Source of the DNA: Pseudomonadota bacterium
GTDB taxonomy: Bacteria > Pseudomonadota > Alphaproteobacteria > Caulobacterales > Caulobacteraceae
Direction: 5' to 3'
DNA: 64,000 bases
Assembly: GCA_023432855.1 (NCBI GenBank)
Contig: JAEZEZ010000035.1
Span: forward strand, 62,001 to 126,000
Translations under genes and position numbers: made by a program
Shown here: in pieces, positions 1 through 8,528 of the stretch
How positions within the stretch are numbered: the first letter of the stretch is position 1
Layout of the letters: each line of letters starts with the position of its first letter
Notes under the pieces: model-generated
Told to the model about the DNA's origin: nothing
Seen by the model: only the letters and a program-made list of their open reading frames with translations
The model's database searches: none

Positions 1-2
1 CC

Positions 3-704
3 GAGCTCGGCCGCACCCTGCCGCGGCCCGAGGCGATACTGATGGTGTCGGCTCACTGGGAAACCGATGGGGTCACCGCCGTCACGGCGATGGAGCGTCC
101 CCGCACCATCCACGACTTCGGCGGTTTTCCGCGAGCGCTCCACGAGATGACCTATCCGGCGCCCGGCAGTCCTGCGCTGGCTGAGCGGGTCCGCGCGCTG
201 CCGGGACTTGGCAACGTCATGGCCGACCTCGAATGGGGGCTGGACCACGGGACATGGTCGATGCTCGCGCACACCTATCCCCACGCCGACGTCCCGGTCG
301 TCCAGCTTAGTCTCGATCGCCGGCTTTCGCCCAGGGAACATTACGACCTCGGCCGGGCGCTGGCGCCGCTTCGCGACGAAGGCGTGCTGATCGCCGGAAG
401 CGGCGATATCGTCCACAACCTCCGCGCCATGCGCCGCGACGGCGAAGGCTCGCCCTTCGACTGGGCGATCCGTTTCGAGAACCAGATGAAGGCGGCCTTG
501 CTGGCCGGCGACCATGACCAGCTGGTGAACTTCGCCGACGCGGGCGCGGACGCCCGTCTGGCGGTCCCGACCGACGAGCACTTTCTGCCGCTCCTCTACA
601 TCGCGGCCGTGCAGAAGCCGGACGAGCCAGTCCGCTTCTTCAACGAGGCTATCGACCTGGGCTCGATCAGCATGACCGGCTTCGTGATCGGCGGACCAGG
701 CTAG
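3..704 (+). CDS. LigB/DODA-family class III extradiol ring-cleavage dioxygenase, 5' end off the window
   Basis: The protein resembles the 4,5-DOPA extradiol dioxygenase family (E. coli YgiD), non-haem metal enzymes that cleave catechol-type rings. The open frame runs in from the left edge: the residues before the first ATG at 42 (LGRTLPRPEAIL) already match the family, so the true start lies outside. Visible are SAHWE with the metal-binding His, LAHTYPHADVPVVQLSLD, and the terminal GSGDIVHNLR block with another conserved His. The 233 visible residues are close to the family's usual ~260, so only a short N-terminal piece is missing. The natural substrate cannot be read from the sequence. Confidence 0.88.
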   Translation, partial: ELGRTLPRPEAILMVSAHWETDGVTAVTAMERPRTIHDFGGFPRALHEMTYPAPGSPALAERVRALPGLGNVMADLEWGLDHGTWSMLAHTYPHADVPVVQLSLDRRLSPREHYDLGRALAPLRDEGVLIAGSGDIVHNLRAMRRDGEGSPFDWAIRFENQMKAALLAGDHDQLVNFADAGADARLAVPTDEHFLPLLYIAAVQKPDEPVRFFNEAIDLGSISMTGFVIGGPG

Positions 705-710
705 TCGGCT

Positions 711-2270
711 CTACGCGGCCTGGGCGTCCGTCTCCGCCATCCGCTGGATCGCGACGTAGTCGGTCTTGCCGGTGCCGAGGACGGGCACCTGCGGCACCTT
801 CAGGATCTTCTTCGGCACGGCCAGTTCCGGGGCGCCATGGCTGCGGGCCCAGGCCGCCAGCGACGCCACTTCGGCGTCGGACCGGTCGGTGATCAGCACG
901 AGGCGTTCGCCCTTCTTCGCATCGGGTACCGACACCACGGCATGCCGGCCGTCCGGCCACACCGCCTCGGCGAAGCTCTCGACCGCGGTCAGGGACACCA
1001 TCTCCCCGCCAATCTTGGCGAAGCGCTTGGCCCGCCCGAGAATGCGCACGAAGCCGTCGTCGTCCACGTCTACGATGTCGCCGGTGTCGTGCCAGCCGTC
1101 CGGCAGGGCCTCGAGGTCGTCCGGATCGCCGTCCTTCAGATAGCCGGCCATGACGTTCGGGCCGCGCAGGAACAGGCGTCCTCCGGCCGGAATCCCCTCG
1201 ACCGGCTCGAGCCGCCACTCCATGCCGGGCAGAAGCTTCCCGACGGTGCCGCGCCGGTTGTCCTGAGGCTGGTTCACCGCCACCACCGGCGCAGCCTCGG
1301 TGGCGCCGTAGCCTTCCAGCACCGGAACGCCGCCGAAGCGCGTGTTGAACAGGTGGTGGGTTTCCTCCCGGACCTTCTCGGCGCCGCAGACGATGAACTG
1401 CAGACTGGCGAAATCGTCGGGCTCCCCCGCCCGGGCGTACTGGTTCAGGAAAGTGTCGGTGGCCAGCAGGATGGAGACGTTCACCTCCCGCAGCAGCGGC
1501 GGGATCTGCTTGGTCAGCAGAGGGGAGGGGAACATGAACGCCTTCATGCCCGTCAGGATCGGCAGGAGGACTCCGCCGGTGAGACCGAAGCAGTGGAACG
1601 TGGGCAGGGGGTTGAACATCACCCAGGCCGGATCGAGATCGATGTGCTGGGCGACTTGGGCGACGTTCGACACCAGGTTCGCCTGGGTCAGCACCACCCC
1701 CTTCGGCACGCCGAAGCTGCCGGACGTGAACAGGATGACGCCGTTGTCCTGGGGCTGGGTGCGTGTGCGGAACAGGCGCGGCGCGATCCCTGCGGCCAGC
1801 CCGTACAGCTTGTCCTGAAGCCCGATGGAGGCGCGGATGTCGTCCAGCCAGACGATCTCGGCGAACTTCTCCAGTTCCGCGACGAGGTCTTCCAGCTTGC
1901 CGTTCTCGATGAAGCGGCGGGCGGTGAGGATGCGCTTCACGCCGGCGGCCTCAACGGCCAGTTTCAGGTTCCGGGGGCCGGAGGTGAAGTTCAGCATCAC
2001 CGGCACACGCCCGAAGGCGTGAAGGCCGTAGAAGGTAACCACGACCCCCGAGCTGGAAGGCAACAGGACGCCAACGCGCTCCTTGGGCTCTGTCATGGCC
2101 GCGATCTTGCGGCCGAGCACGAAGGCGGCTCGGATCAGGCCGGTGTAGGTGAGGGGTTTCCGGTCCTGGTCTTCCAGGATCTCCTTGCCGGCGCCGAACT
2201 TCGCGGCCGCGTCCAGCAGGGCGTCGAAAACACTCTTGTCCCCCACCCGCGCATCGAAGTGATGCGGCAT
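711..2270 (-). CDS. AMP-dependent acyl-ACP/acyl-CoA synthetase (Aas C-terminal-domain-like)
   Basis: Predicted to activate fatty acids through an acyl-adenylate. The 519-residue protein has the ATP-binding signature ILFTSGSFGVPKGVVLT (about residue 185), GYGATE, GWHDTGDI and GRAKRFAKIGGEMVSL. The last block is very close to the acyl-ACP synthetase half of E. coli Aas (acyl-ACP--phospholipid ligase), so recycling of fatty acids into phospholipid is plausible; no acyltransferase half is present. A TTG-initiated longer frame exists at 2288, but its TTGAGGAGG holds the Shine-Dalgarno sequence, which lies 9 bases before the ATG at 2270, so the ATG is chosen. It converges on the dioxygenase gene with a 6-base gap. 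Confidence 0.85.
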   Translation of the reverse strand: MPHHFDARVGDKSVFDALLDAAAKFGAGKEILEDQDRKPLTYTGLIRAAFVLGRKIAAMTEPKERVGVLLPSSSGVVVTFYGLHAFGRVPVMLNFTSGPRNLKLAVEAAGVKRILTARRFIENGKLEDLVAELEKFAEIVWLDDIRASIGLQDKLYGLAAGIAPRLFRTRTQPQDNGVILFTSGSFGVPKGVVLTQANLVSNVAQVAQHIDLDPAWVMFNPLPTFHCFGLTGGVLLPILTGMKAFMFPSPLLTKQIPPLLREVNVSILLATDTFLNQYARAGEPDDFASLQFIVCGAEKVREETHHLFNTRFGGVPVLEGYGATEAAPVVAVNQPQDNRRGTVGKLLPGMEWRLEPVEGIPAGGRLFLRGPNVMAGYLKDGDPDDLEALPDGWHDTGDIVDVDDDGFVRILGRAKRFAKIGGEMVSLTAVESFAEAVWPDGRHAVVSVPDAKKGERLVLITDRSDAEVASLAAWARSHGAPELAVPKKILKVPQVPVLGTGKTDYVAIQRMAETDAQAA

Positions 2271-2354
2271 GGAACGTCGCCTCCTCAAAGACTTGTCGTT
2301 CTTCTTGTTCTGGAACGCGAAGCTATAGCGGCCGGGTTCCGTTGAAAAGATAAG

Positions 2355-3374
2355 TTACACGCCGTGAGCACCCACCGCGGGCGCGGGGTCCTCGATCGCC
2401 TGAAGAAGGACCGCCAGCCAGGCCTTGCGCGCTTCGCCACGGCTGAGGTGGCTGGGTGCGGTCGGCCGATCAAAGAGGCCCGTGCAGTCGGGAAGCTTCG
2501 CACAAAGTTCGGCGGCCGGCCGGTTTCGCGCGGAAGCCGCCATGACAACTGGAACTGTCACGCGAGCGACTGCTTCGGGGTTGCTTGCAGCGTCGACCGC
2601 CCGGGCCTCGGCGTCGAGCCAGCTCCAGCCCGGGCCGCCCATCCGCAGGTCCGGGTTGGCGGCCTGCCACGCGGCGGGCAGGGCGGGGCGGTTCGTGAGA
2701 TCGCCTTCGGGCCGACGCCAGGCTGCGCCGCGGGCGCGAAGCATTCCTAGACCGACCTGGGTGAGCCGTCTCGCGGTCAGCGAGGGCTCCGGCGTCAGAT
2801 CCGGGTGGCTGAGATGCAGCCGGTCCACGCGGCGGAGGCCGTCCTGAACCGCGAGTAGTACGGTCAGCGCGCCCGAGCCGTTCGCTGACACCACCACAAG
2901 ATCGTCCTGCGCCGGACGAATGAACTGTTCCACGAGCGCCCGCAGCGCCGCGGCGTCGCGGTCGAAGCCTGCCGAACGGCCGATGTCAGCGGGTCCACGA
3001 AACCGCCCCGACCCGCCCTGGCCGTGAGGCTCGAGGGTCCAGACTGCATAGCCGCGGTCGAGGAGGTCGCGAGCGCTCTCGAAATAGACTTCGGCGCTTT
3101 CACCGTAACCGCTCACGAAGATCACGTGTCCGGCCGGACGCCCCGCAGGCGACGCCACCCCGTACCGGACCTCGGGCGCGCCCTCGACCCGCAGGACCCC
3201 CCAGGCCCACCCTGCAGGCGGCCAAAAGCGCGGGCCGAGGGCCGGCGGGGTGCGGGAGTCGAGAAAGGCGCCGGCTTCCTGCCCGCCGCAGCCGGCAAGC
3301 GAGGAGAGAATGGCGGCTATGACCAGGAACCGGCGCACTGCGAAGCTGTAGCCCGTTCGTCTCGCGATCACCAT
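2355..3374 (-). CDS. Putative lipoprotein with alpha/beta-hydrolase (Hydrolase_4-like) fold
   Basis: A 339-residue protein with an N-terminal lipoprotein signal: RRFLVIAAILSSLAGC, lipidated Cys about residue 29. The body has the lysophospholipase/monoglyceride-lipase-like segment HVIFVSGYGESAEVYFESARDLLDRG written in parts: oxyanion-type SGYGE, then GYAVWTLEPHGQGGSGR. Where relatives have the nucleophile elbow GHSMGG, this protein reads SANGSG (about residues 163-168), so Asn replaces the catalytic Ser unless the Ser two residues on serves. ATG 3374 is chosen; a GTG start lies 6 bases upstream, and an inner GTG (VRRFL) would give a shorter, equally good signal peptide. Function unproven; it may be an inactive hydrolase. 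Confidence 0.7.
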   Translation of the reverse strand: MVIARRTGYSFAVRRFLVIAAILSSLAGCGGQEAGAFLDSRTPPALGPRFWPPAGWAWGVLRVEGAPEVRYGVASPAGRPAGHVIFVSGYGESAEVYFESARDLLDRGYAVWTLEPHGQGGSGRFRGPADIGRSAGFDRDAAALRALVEQFIRPAQDDLVVVSANGSGALTVLLAVQDGLRRVDRLHLSHPDLTPEPSLTARRLTQVGLGMLRARGAAWRRPEGDLTNRPALPAAWQAANPDLRMGGPGWSWLDAEARAVDAASNPEAVARVTVPVVMAASARNRPAAELCAKLPDCTGLFDRPTAPSHLSRGEARKAWLAVLLQAIEDPAPAVGAHGV

Positions 3375-3470
3375 CAGCACGGACTCGCAGATTCACCCCA
3401 CACCTCATGGTTGACCGCGGGGGCCCGGCGCGGCAGCTTCCAGAGGGTGGTGGAGGGAAAGTTTCCGTCA

Positions 3471-3917
3471 ATGATCAAGCGTTTCTGCGCAATCGGGACG
3501 ATCGGGGCAATGATGGCTTGTCTTGCGCCTGCGGCGGCCGATGCCCGCGAGGGCCATCTGTTCATCGTGTACAACTACGAAAGCGGCGATCTCCTCATCC
3601 GAGGCAATGTTTCAGAAGCCGAGGTCAACACCATCCTGCCGGAGGCGCAGTCGATCCGGCAAAGCGGTTGGGACTCGGTGGATGCCGATCCCACCCCGGG
3701 ATATGGCGCCGTCGGATGCGTGCGTGGCGACGGCCGCGTTCCGGTGTGGTTCACCTTCTCGACCGGGCATCCGGACGAAGCGACGGCGTACAACCTGGCC
3801 AACCAGGCCGCGCAGAAGCACGCCAATGAGGTGGGTGGCACGTTCGTCCCCAACTGCGGTCCGAGCTGGAACAACAACGGCAGCCGCATCTGGCTGAACG
3901 CCAAGGCGAAGGATTGA
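3471..3917 (+). CDS. Small secreted hypothetical protein
   Basis: A 148-residue protein with a clear Sec signal peptide (MIKRFCAIGTIGAMMACLAP, cleavage after ADA). I do not recognise a family. The mature part carries two Cys, VGCVRGDGR and FVPNCGPSWNNNGS, which could form a disulfide, and the segment DEATAYNLANQAAQKHANEVGG, which looks helical. A GGAGGGAAA ribosome-binding sequence lies upstream of the ATG with somewhat long spacing. It is transcribed away from the lipoprotein gene, from a 96-base shared intergenic region, and ends 82 bases before lipA. An exported protein is the only claim that can be supported. Confidence 0.6.
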   Translation: MIKRFCAIGTIGAMMACLAPAAADAREGHLFIVYNYESGDLLIRGNVSEAEVNTILPEAQSIRQSGWDSVDADPTPGYGAVGCVRGDGRVPVWFTFSTGHPDEATAYNLANQAAQKHANEVGGTFVPNCGPSWNNNGSRIWLNAKAKD

Positions 3918-3999
3918 GCCACGGCGCATGACGCCGGTTTGTCGCGGTGCGGCACGCTGCGCTTGATCTGCGTCCGGTAAAGGACGACATACGCCGCGC

Positions 4000-4956
4000 A
4001 TGGTCACGGTCATAGATACGGTCGCGGCGCGGGCGCTGCGCCATCCCGAAAAGCAGGCGCGCCCGGACAGCCCGGTGCTGCGCAAGCCCGACTGGCTGCG
4101 CGTTCGCGCGCCGGGCTCGGGCCAGTACAACGAGACCCGCGCCATCGTGAAGGAGAAGGGCCTTCACACGGTGTGCGAGGAAGCTGCCTGCCCGAACATC
4201 GGCGAGTGCTGGAGCCAGAAGCACGCGACCCTGATGATCATGGGCGACACCTGCACGCGGGCCTGCGCTTTCTGCAACGTGAAGACTGGCCTGCCGGGAC
4301 CGCTCGATCCCGAAGAGCCGGCCAAGGTGGGCCTGGCGGTGGCCCAGATGGGCCTCAACCACGTCGTCATAACCTCCGTCGACCGCGACGACCTGGCTGA
4401 CGGCGGCGCCGCGCATTTCGCCGAGGTGGTGCGCCAGATCCGTCTGCAGGCTCCTGGCACGACCATCGAGATTCTGACGCCGGACTTCCTGCGCAAGGAC
4501 GGCGCCGCGGAGGTGGTGATCGACGCGAAGCCGGACGTCTTCAATCACAACCTCGAAACGGTGCCGCGGCTCTATTTGAAGATCCGTCCTGGCGCCCGCT
4601 ATTTCCACTCGCTGCGCCTGCTCGAGCGGGTGAAGGAGCGCGATCCCTCCCAGTTCACCAAGTCCGGGGTGATGGTCGGCCTGGGCGAGAGCAAGGAGGA
4701 GGTGATGCAGGTCATGGACGACATGCGTTCGGCCGGTGTCGATTTCATCACCATCGGCCAGTACCTGCAGCCGACCCGCAAGCATGCCGCCATCGACCGC
4801 TTCGTGACTCCTGAGGAATTCAAGGCCTACGAAGCAATCGCGCGCGCCAAGGGATTCCTGATGGTCTCCTCCAGCCCGCTCACCCGTTCCTCGCACCACG
4901 CGGGTGAGGATTACGCGCGGCTGCGCGCCGCCCGGGACGCGAAGCTCGCCCGGTAA
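4000..4956 (+). CDS. lipA: Lipoyl synthase
   Basis: A radical-SAM enzyme that inserts two sulfurs into protein-bound octanoyl groups of the 2-oxoacid dehydrogenases and glycine cleavage H protein. The 318-residue protein has the radical-SAM cluster motif CTRACAFC (CxxxCxxC) and the LipA-specific second cluster in VCEEAACPNIGECW. NHNLETVPRLY, GVMVGLGE and TIGQYLQP are further LipA hallmarks, and SSSPLTRSSHHA ends the domain with the conserved C-terminal Ser region. Length is normal for the family. Its TAA stop shares a base with the ATG of the next gene (TAATG), so lipA and ratA are translationally coupled. Confidence 0.97.
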   Translation: MVTVIDTVAARALRHPEKQARPDSPVLRKPDWLRVRAPGSGQYNETRAIVKEKGLHTVCEEAACPNIGECWSQKHATLMIMGDTCTRACAFCNVKTGLPGPLDPEEPAKVGLAVAQMGLNHVVITSVDRDDLADGGAAHFAEVVRQIRLQAPGTTIEILTPDFLRKDGAAEVVIDAKPDVFNHNLETVPRLYLKIRPGARYFHSLRLLERVKERDPSQFTKSGVMVGLGESKEEVMQVMDDMRSAGVDFITIGQYLQPTRKHAAIDRFVTPEEFKAYEAIARAKGFLMVSSSPLTRSSHHAGEDYARLRAARDAKLAR

Positions 4957-5447
4957 TGGCCCGCCACCGCGTCGTCCGTATCCTCCCGTTCACGCCCGAG
5001 CAGCTGTTCGAGCTGGTGGGCGATGTGGATCGGTATCCGGAGTTCGTTCCGTGGATCACCTCCATGCGCACCTGGAACGCGCATGAAGAAGAGGGTGGCG
5101 TCACGGTCGTCGACGCCGAGGCGACCGTCGGGTTCAAGTTCCTGCGGGAGAAATTCGCCACTCGCGTACGCCGCGATCCGCTGCTGCCGAAGATCGAGGT
5201 GCGCCTGCTGCACGGTCCGTTCCGCAGACTGTCGAACCGCTGGCTGTTCGAGGCGCACCCCCAGGGCACGCGTCTGGTCTTCGACATCGACTTCGCCTTC
5301 AAGTCGACGCTGCTGGAACTGACCCTGGCCGCCAACTTCGACCGGGCGGTCAATCGCCTGATGGAATGCTTCGAGAAGCGCGCCATGCGCCTCTATGGCC
5401 CTACGGCCGTTCAACCCCCGGCGCGGTCGGCTTCGGCGCAGGGCTGA
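4956..5447 (+). CDS. RatA/Coq10-family polyketide-cyclase (START-like) protein
   Basis: A 163-residue START/Coq10-type lipid-binding protein. It opens with the family pattern FTPEQLFELVGDVDRYPEF and contains WITSMRTWN, a hydrophobic-pocket strand pattern, and GPFRRLSNRWLFE. In mitochondria and alphaproteobacteria such proteins (Coq10) assist ubiquinone function; the E. coli relative RatA was described as a ribosome-association toxin. The lipA neighbour is common in alphaproteobacteria, and a ubiquinone-related role seems likelier than toxicity (inference). Its last 47 bases overlap the 3' end of the opposing pncC gene. Confidence 0.88.
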   Translation: MARHRVVRILPFTPEQLFELVGDVDRYPEFVPWITSMRTWNAHEEEGGVTVVDAEATVGFKFLREKFATRVRRDPLLPKIEVRLLHGPFRRLSNRWLFEAHPQGTRLVFDIDFAFKSTLLELTLAANFDRAVNRLMECFEKRAMRLYGPTAVQPPARSASAQG

Positions 5448-5940
5448 CCCCCTTCAGGCGCACAAACAGCAGGTTGAGCGCCACCTTCACGCTGGCCATG
5501 CGGACGCGCTCGCGGCCCAGCGCGCCGAACAGTTCGGAACGGTGCTGGGTTTGCCCGTCGGTCATGGCGGTGGCGAAGTGAACTTCGCCGACGGGCTTCA
5601 ACGGCGTGCCTCCGGTCGGACCGGCGATGCCCGTGACGGACACGGCGAGCTGGGCGCGCGAGTTCTTCAGCGCGCCTTCGGCCATGGCCCTGGCCACGGG
5701 CTCGGACACCGCGCCCACGTCGTCGATAAGCTGGGTCGGTACGCCCAGCATCTCGTGCTTGGCTTCGTTGCAATAGGTGACGAAACCGCGGTCGACGACC
5801 TTGGCGGAGCCGGACACGGCGGTCAGAGCCGCAGCGACGAGCCCGCCGGTGCAGCTTTCGGCGGTGACGATCATCACCCCTTTTTCCTTGGCGGCTTCCA
5901 GCACCTCGTTGGCGAGCGCTACGATGTCGTCTGGAAACAT
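5401..5940 (-). CDS. pncC: CinA C-terminal-domain protein, nicotinamide-nucleotide amidohydrolase (PncC)
   Basis: A stand-alone CinA C-terminal domain of 179 residues, predicted to deamidate nicotinamide mononucleotide to nicotinate mononucleotide in pyridine-nucleotide salvage. Diagnostic segments are VTAESCTGGLVAAAL with the catalytic Ser/Thr region, VSGSAKVVDRGFVTY, AKHEMLGV and SVTGIAGPTGGTPLKPVG. The N-terminal molybdopterin-binding-like COG1058 domain of full-length CinA is absent, as in many Gram-negatives. A GAGAGG ribosome-binding sequence precedes ATG 5940. Its 3' end overlaps the convergent ratA-like gene by 47 bases. Confidence 0.92.
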   Translation of the reverse strand: MFPDDIVALANEVLEAAKEKGVMIVTAESCTGGLVAAALTAVSGSAKVVDRGFVTYCNEAKHEMLGVPTQLIDDVGAVSEPVARAMAEGALKNSRAQLAVSVTGIAGPTGGTPLKPVGEVHFATAMTDGQTQHRSELFGALGRERVRMASVKVALNLLFVRLKGVSPAPKPTAPGVERP

Positions 5941-6026
5941 GCGAGCCTCTCGCGGCGGGGAGTGAGTCGGGTCCGGATGAGCCTAACGCGTTCGCTGCAA
6001 AGCCGTTCTACGCCACTCAGGAATCC

Positions 6027-8528
6027 ATGATGAGCGACGCCGCCTCGCCCGCCGCCCCCGGGGTCCCTGCAACGCCGGCTCTCTTCGCCTTCGCGATCTT
6101 CACCAGCGCATCCCTGGTGTTTCTCGTCCAGCCCATGATCACCAAGCTGGTGCTGCCGATGCTCGGCGGCTCGCCGGCGGTCTGGAATACGGCGATGGTG
6201 TTCTTTCAGGCCGCGTTGCTGCTGGGTTACGGCTACGCCCATCTGCTGCAGCGCGTGAAATCCCTGCGCGTGCAGCTCGTGACTCACCTCGTGCTGCTGG
6301 CGCTGGCGGCGCTGTTCCTTCCGTTGCAGGTCACGGGCGTGTTCGGCGAGCCCAATCCGGCCACACCGATCCTGTGGCTGCTCGGGGTGCTCGCACTCTC
6401 GGTGGGCGCGCCCTTCGCCGTCCTGTCGGCCACTGCGCCGCTGCTGCAGGCCTGGTACGCGCGGGTGAGGGCCGGTCATCCGGACGCAAAGAACCCGTAC
6501 GTGCTCTATGCGGCCAGCAATCTGGGCAGCTTCATCGCCCTGCTGGCCTACCCCGCGATCATGGAGCCGCTCCTCAGGCTGCAATCTCAGACTCTCGTCT
6601 GGTCAATCGGATACGGCTTCTTCTTCATCCTGGCTGTGGGCCTGGCGGCGGTCGCCTGGGGCGCGCGCCGGTCGCCCGAGGCGGCGCCGCTTGCGCGTAC
6701 GGCTCCGGTGCCGATGCGCGAGAAGGTCATCTGGGTCCTGCTCGCCGCGGCTGCATCGAGCCTGATGCTGGGCGTGACCCAGCACCTGACCACGGACGTC
6801 GCATCGGCCCCGTTCCTCTGGGTGATCCCGCTCGCGCTCTACCTGCTGACCTTCGTCATCGCCTTCTCGAACCGGCCGCTCATTCAATGGCCGGCGACCC
6901 TGCTGATGCAGGCGGTGTTCGTCTCGATCTGCGCCTGGATGCTGCCCTTCAACACCGCCTACTGGGCGATGCTGTTCGTGGTCCACCTCGGCACCTTCTT
7001 CTTCACCGCCCTGCTGTGCCACCAGAACCTGGCCGCCCGGCGTCCGCCGCCGGACCGCCTGACGGAGTTCTACCTGCTGCTGTCCCTCGGCGGCGTGATC
7101 GGCGGGGCGTTCAACGCCCTGCTGGCGCCGGTAATCTTCGACACGGTGCAGGAATACCCGCTGGTGCTGCTGCTGGCCCTGTTCGCCCGCCCGCGCGCGG
7201 AATCCGAGGATGGGCGGCGGTGGATCGTGGCCGACATGTCCGACGTCACGGGCGGGGGGCCGCTCCAGGGACTTCGGCGTCTGGTCCGCCGGGCCGGCAT
7301 CGGCGTGATGTCGCTGGCGCTGCGCCGGCTGCCTTCCGACCGTCCGGGCTACGCGGCCTTCGCCAAACCCGAGACGAGCGACCTGTTCTGCCACTTCACG
7401 GCGATCGTGCTGGCGATCATCCCGCCGCTGCTGTTCCAGCTGCTTCGCGCCGTGCCGGAGGTTCACCAGTACATTTCCTGGGGCTTCGCCCAGAGCGCGG
7501 CCTTTATCTTCTTCGGCGTGGCGGGAATCCTGGCCTTCCTCGGGCGGCGCCAGCGCAACCTGATGATCGTGGCCCTGGCGGTGCTCAGCTTCACCGCCCA
7601 CGCCGTTGCCGGGCGCTACGAGTGGACCGCCAACGACCGCAGCTTCTTCGGCGTGCTGCGGATCGCCCGCTACGAAGACCCGCAGCTCGGCGAGGTGAAG
7701 ATGCTCCTGCACGGAACCACGCTTCACGGCGCCCAGATCACGAGCGGGACGAACCGCTGCGTGCCGATGCTCTACTACGCCACCGTCACTCCGCTGGGAC
7801 AGGCGATGTTGAAGGTCCAGAACGCCAAGCCCGAAGGCGTGACGGCGGGGGTCGTGGGTCTGGGCACCGGGGCCATGGCGGCCTACATGCGGGCCCAGGA
7901 CCGGCTGACCTACTACGAGATTGATCCGCTGGTGGAGCAGTTCGCCCGGGACCCGGACAAGTTCTCCTTCCTCAGCCCCGAATGCACCGACGGCGCTCCC
8001 GTCGACGTGGTTATGGGAGACGCCCGGCTGAGCCTCGCCAAGGAGCCGGCCGGCAAGTTCGACATCCTGATCATCGACGCCTTCTCCTCGGACGCCGTGC
8101 CGACACACCTGCTGACCGTCGAGGCGCTGCGCACCTACCTGAAGGCGCTGAAGCCGGACGGGGTGGTGGTGCTGCACCTGTCCAACCGCAATCTGGAGAT
8201 CACCCAGCCGGCCATCGCCGCGGCCGTTTACCTGGGCGTGCCGGCGCTCCACCAGACCTACTACGAGGACGAGAACGCGGCCCAGAACCTCGAAGCCTCG
8301 ACCGAGGCGCTCCTGCTCGCACCGACGCCGGCAGGCTCGGTGCTGTTCGAGGTCGATCCGCGCTGGAGCCGGCCCGAGCCGACGACGGTGCGGCCGTGGA
8401 CGGACGACTACACCAACCTGGTCGGCGCCCTGTGGCGGGACCTGAAGGTGCGGTCCGGATACTTCCTGAAGGGTCTGTTGCCGAAGCGGGAGAAGCAGCC
8501 CGAGGAAGCCGAGACGGCCGACGCCTAG
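6027..8528 (+). CDS. Membrane-fused spermidine-synthase-like methyltransferase-fold protein
   Basis: An 833-residue fusion. Roughly residues 1-260 and 270-530 contain many hydrophobic segments (LFAFAIFTSASLVFLVQPMI is the first). The last ~270 residues form a spermidine-synthase/SpeE-like Rossmann domain: VVGLGTGAMAAY, YEIDPLVEQFARD, VVMGDARLSL, DILIIDAFSSDAVPTHLLT and VVVLHLSNRNLEI. Such 'fused MFS/spermidine synthase' proteins are common in alphaproteobacteria; their substrate is not established, so polyamine synthesis should not be assumed. ATG 6027 follows AGGA; a second ATG at 6030 is equally usable. Its stop overlaps the stop of convergent ispDF by 4 bases. Confidence 0.85.
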   Translation: MMSDAASPAAPGVPATPALFAFAIFTSASLVFLVQPMITKLVLPMLGGSPAVWNTAMVFFQAALLLGYGYAHLLQRVKSLRVQLVTHLVLLALAALFLPLQVTGVFGEPNPATPILWLLGVLALSVGAPFAVLSATAPLLQAWYARVRAGHPDAKNPYVLYAASNLGSFIALLAYPAIMEPLLRLQSQTLVWSIGYGFFFILAVGLAAVAWGARRSPEAAPLARTAPVPMREKVIWVLLAAAASSLMLGVTQHLTTDVASAPFLWVIPLALYLLTFVIAFSNRPLIQWPATLLMQAVFVSICAWMLPFNTAYWAMLFVVHLGTFFFTALLCHQNLAARRPPPDRLTEFYLLLSLGGVIGGAFNALLAPVIFDTVQEYPLVLLLALFARPRAESEDGRRWIVADMSDVTGGGPLQGLRRLVRRAGIGVMSLALRRLPSDRPGYAAFAKPETSDLFCHFTAIVLAIIPPLLFQLLRAVPEVHQYISWGFAQSAAFIFFGVAGILAFLGRRQRNLMIVALAVLSFTAHAVAGRYEWTANDRSFFGVLRIARYEDPQLGEVKMLLHGTTLHGAQITSGTNRCVPMLYYATVTPLGQAMLKVQNAKPEGVTAGVVGLGTGAMAAYMRAQDRLTYYEIDPLVEQFARDPDKFSFLSPECTDGAPVDVVMGDARLSLAKEPAGKFDILIIDAFSSDAVPTHLLTVEALRTYLKALKPDGVVVLHLSNRNLEITQPAIAAAVYLGVPALHQTYYEDENAAQNLEASTEALLLAPTPAGSVLFEVDPRWSRPEPTTVRPWTDDYTNLVGALWRDLKVRSGYFLKGLLPKREKQPEEAETADA

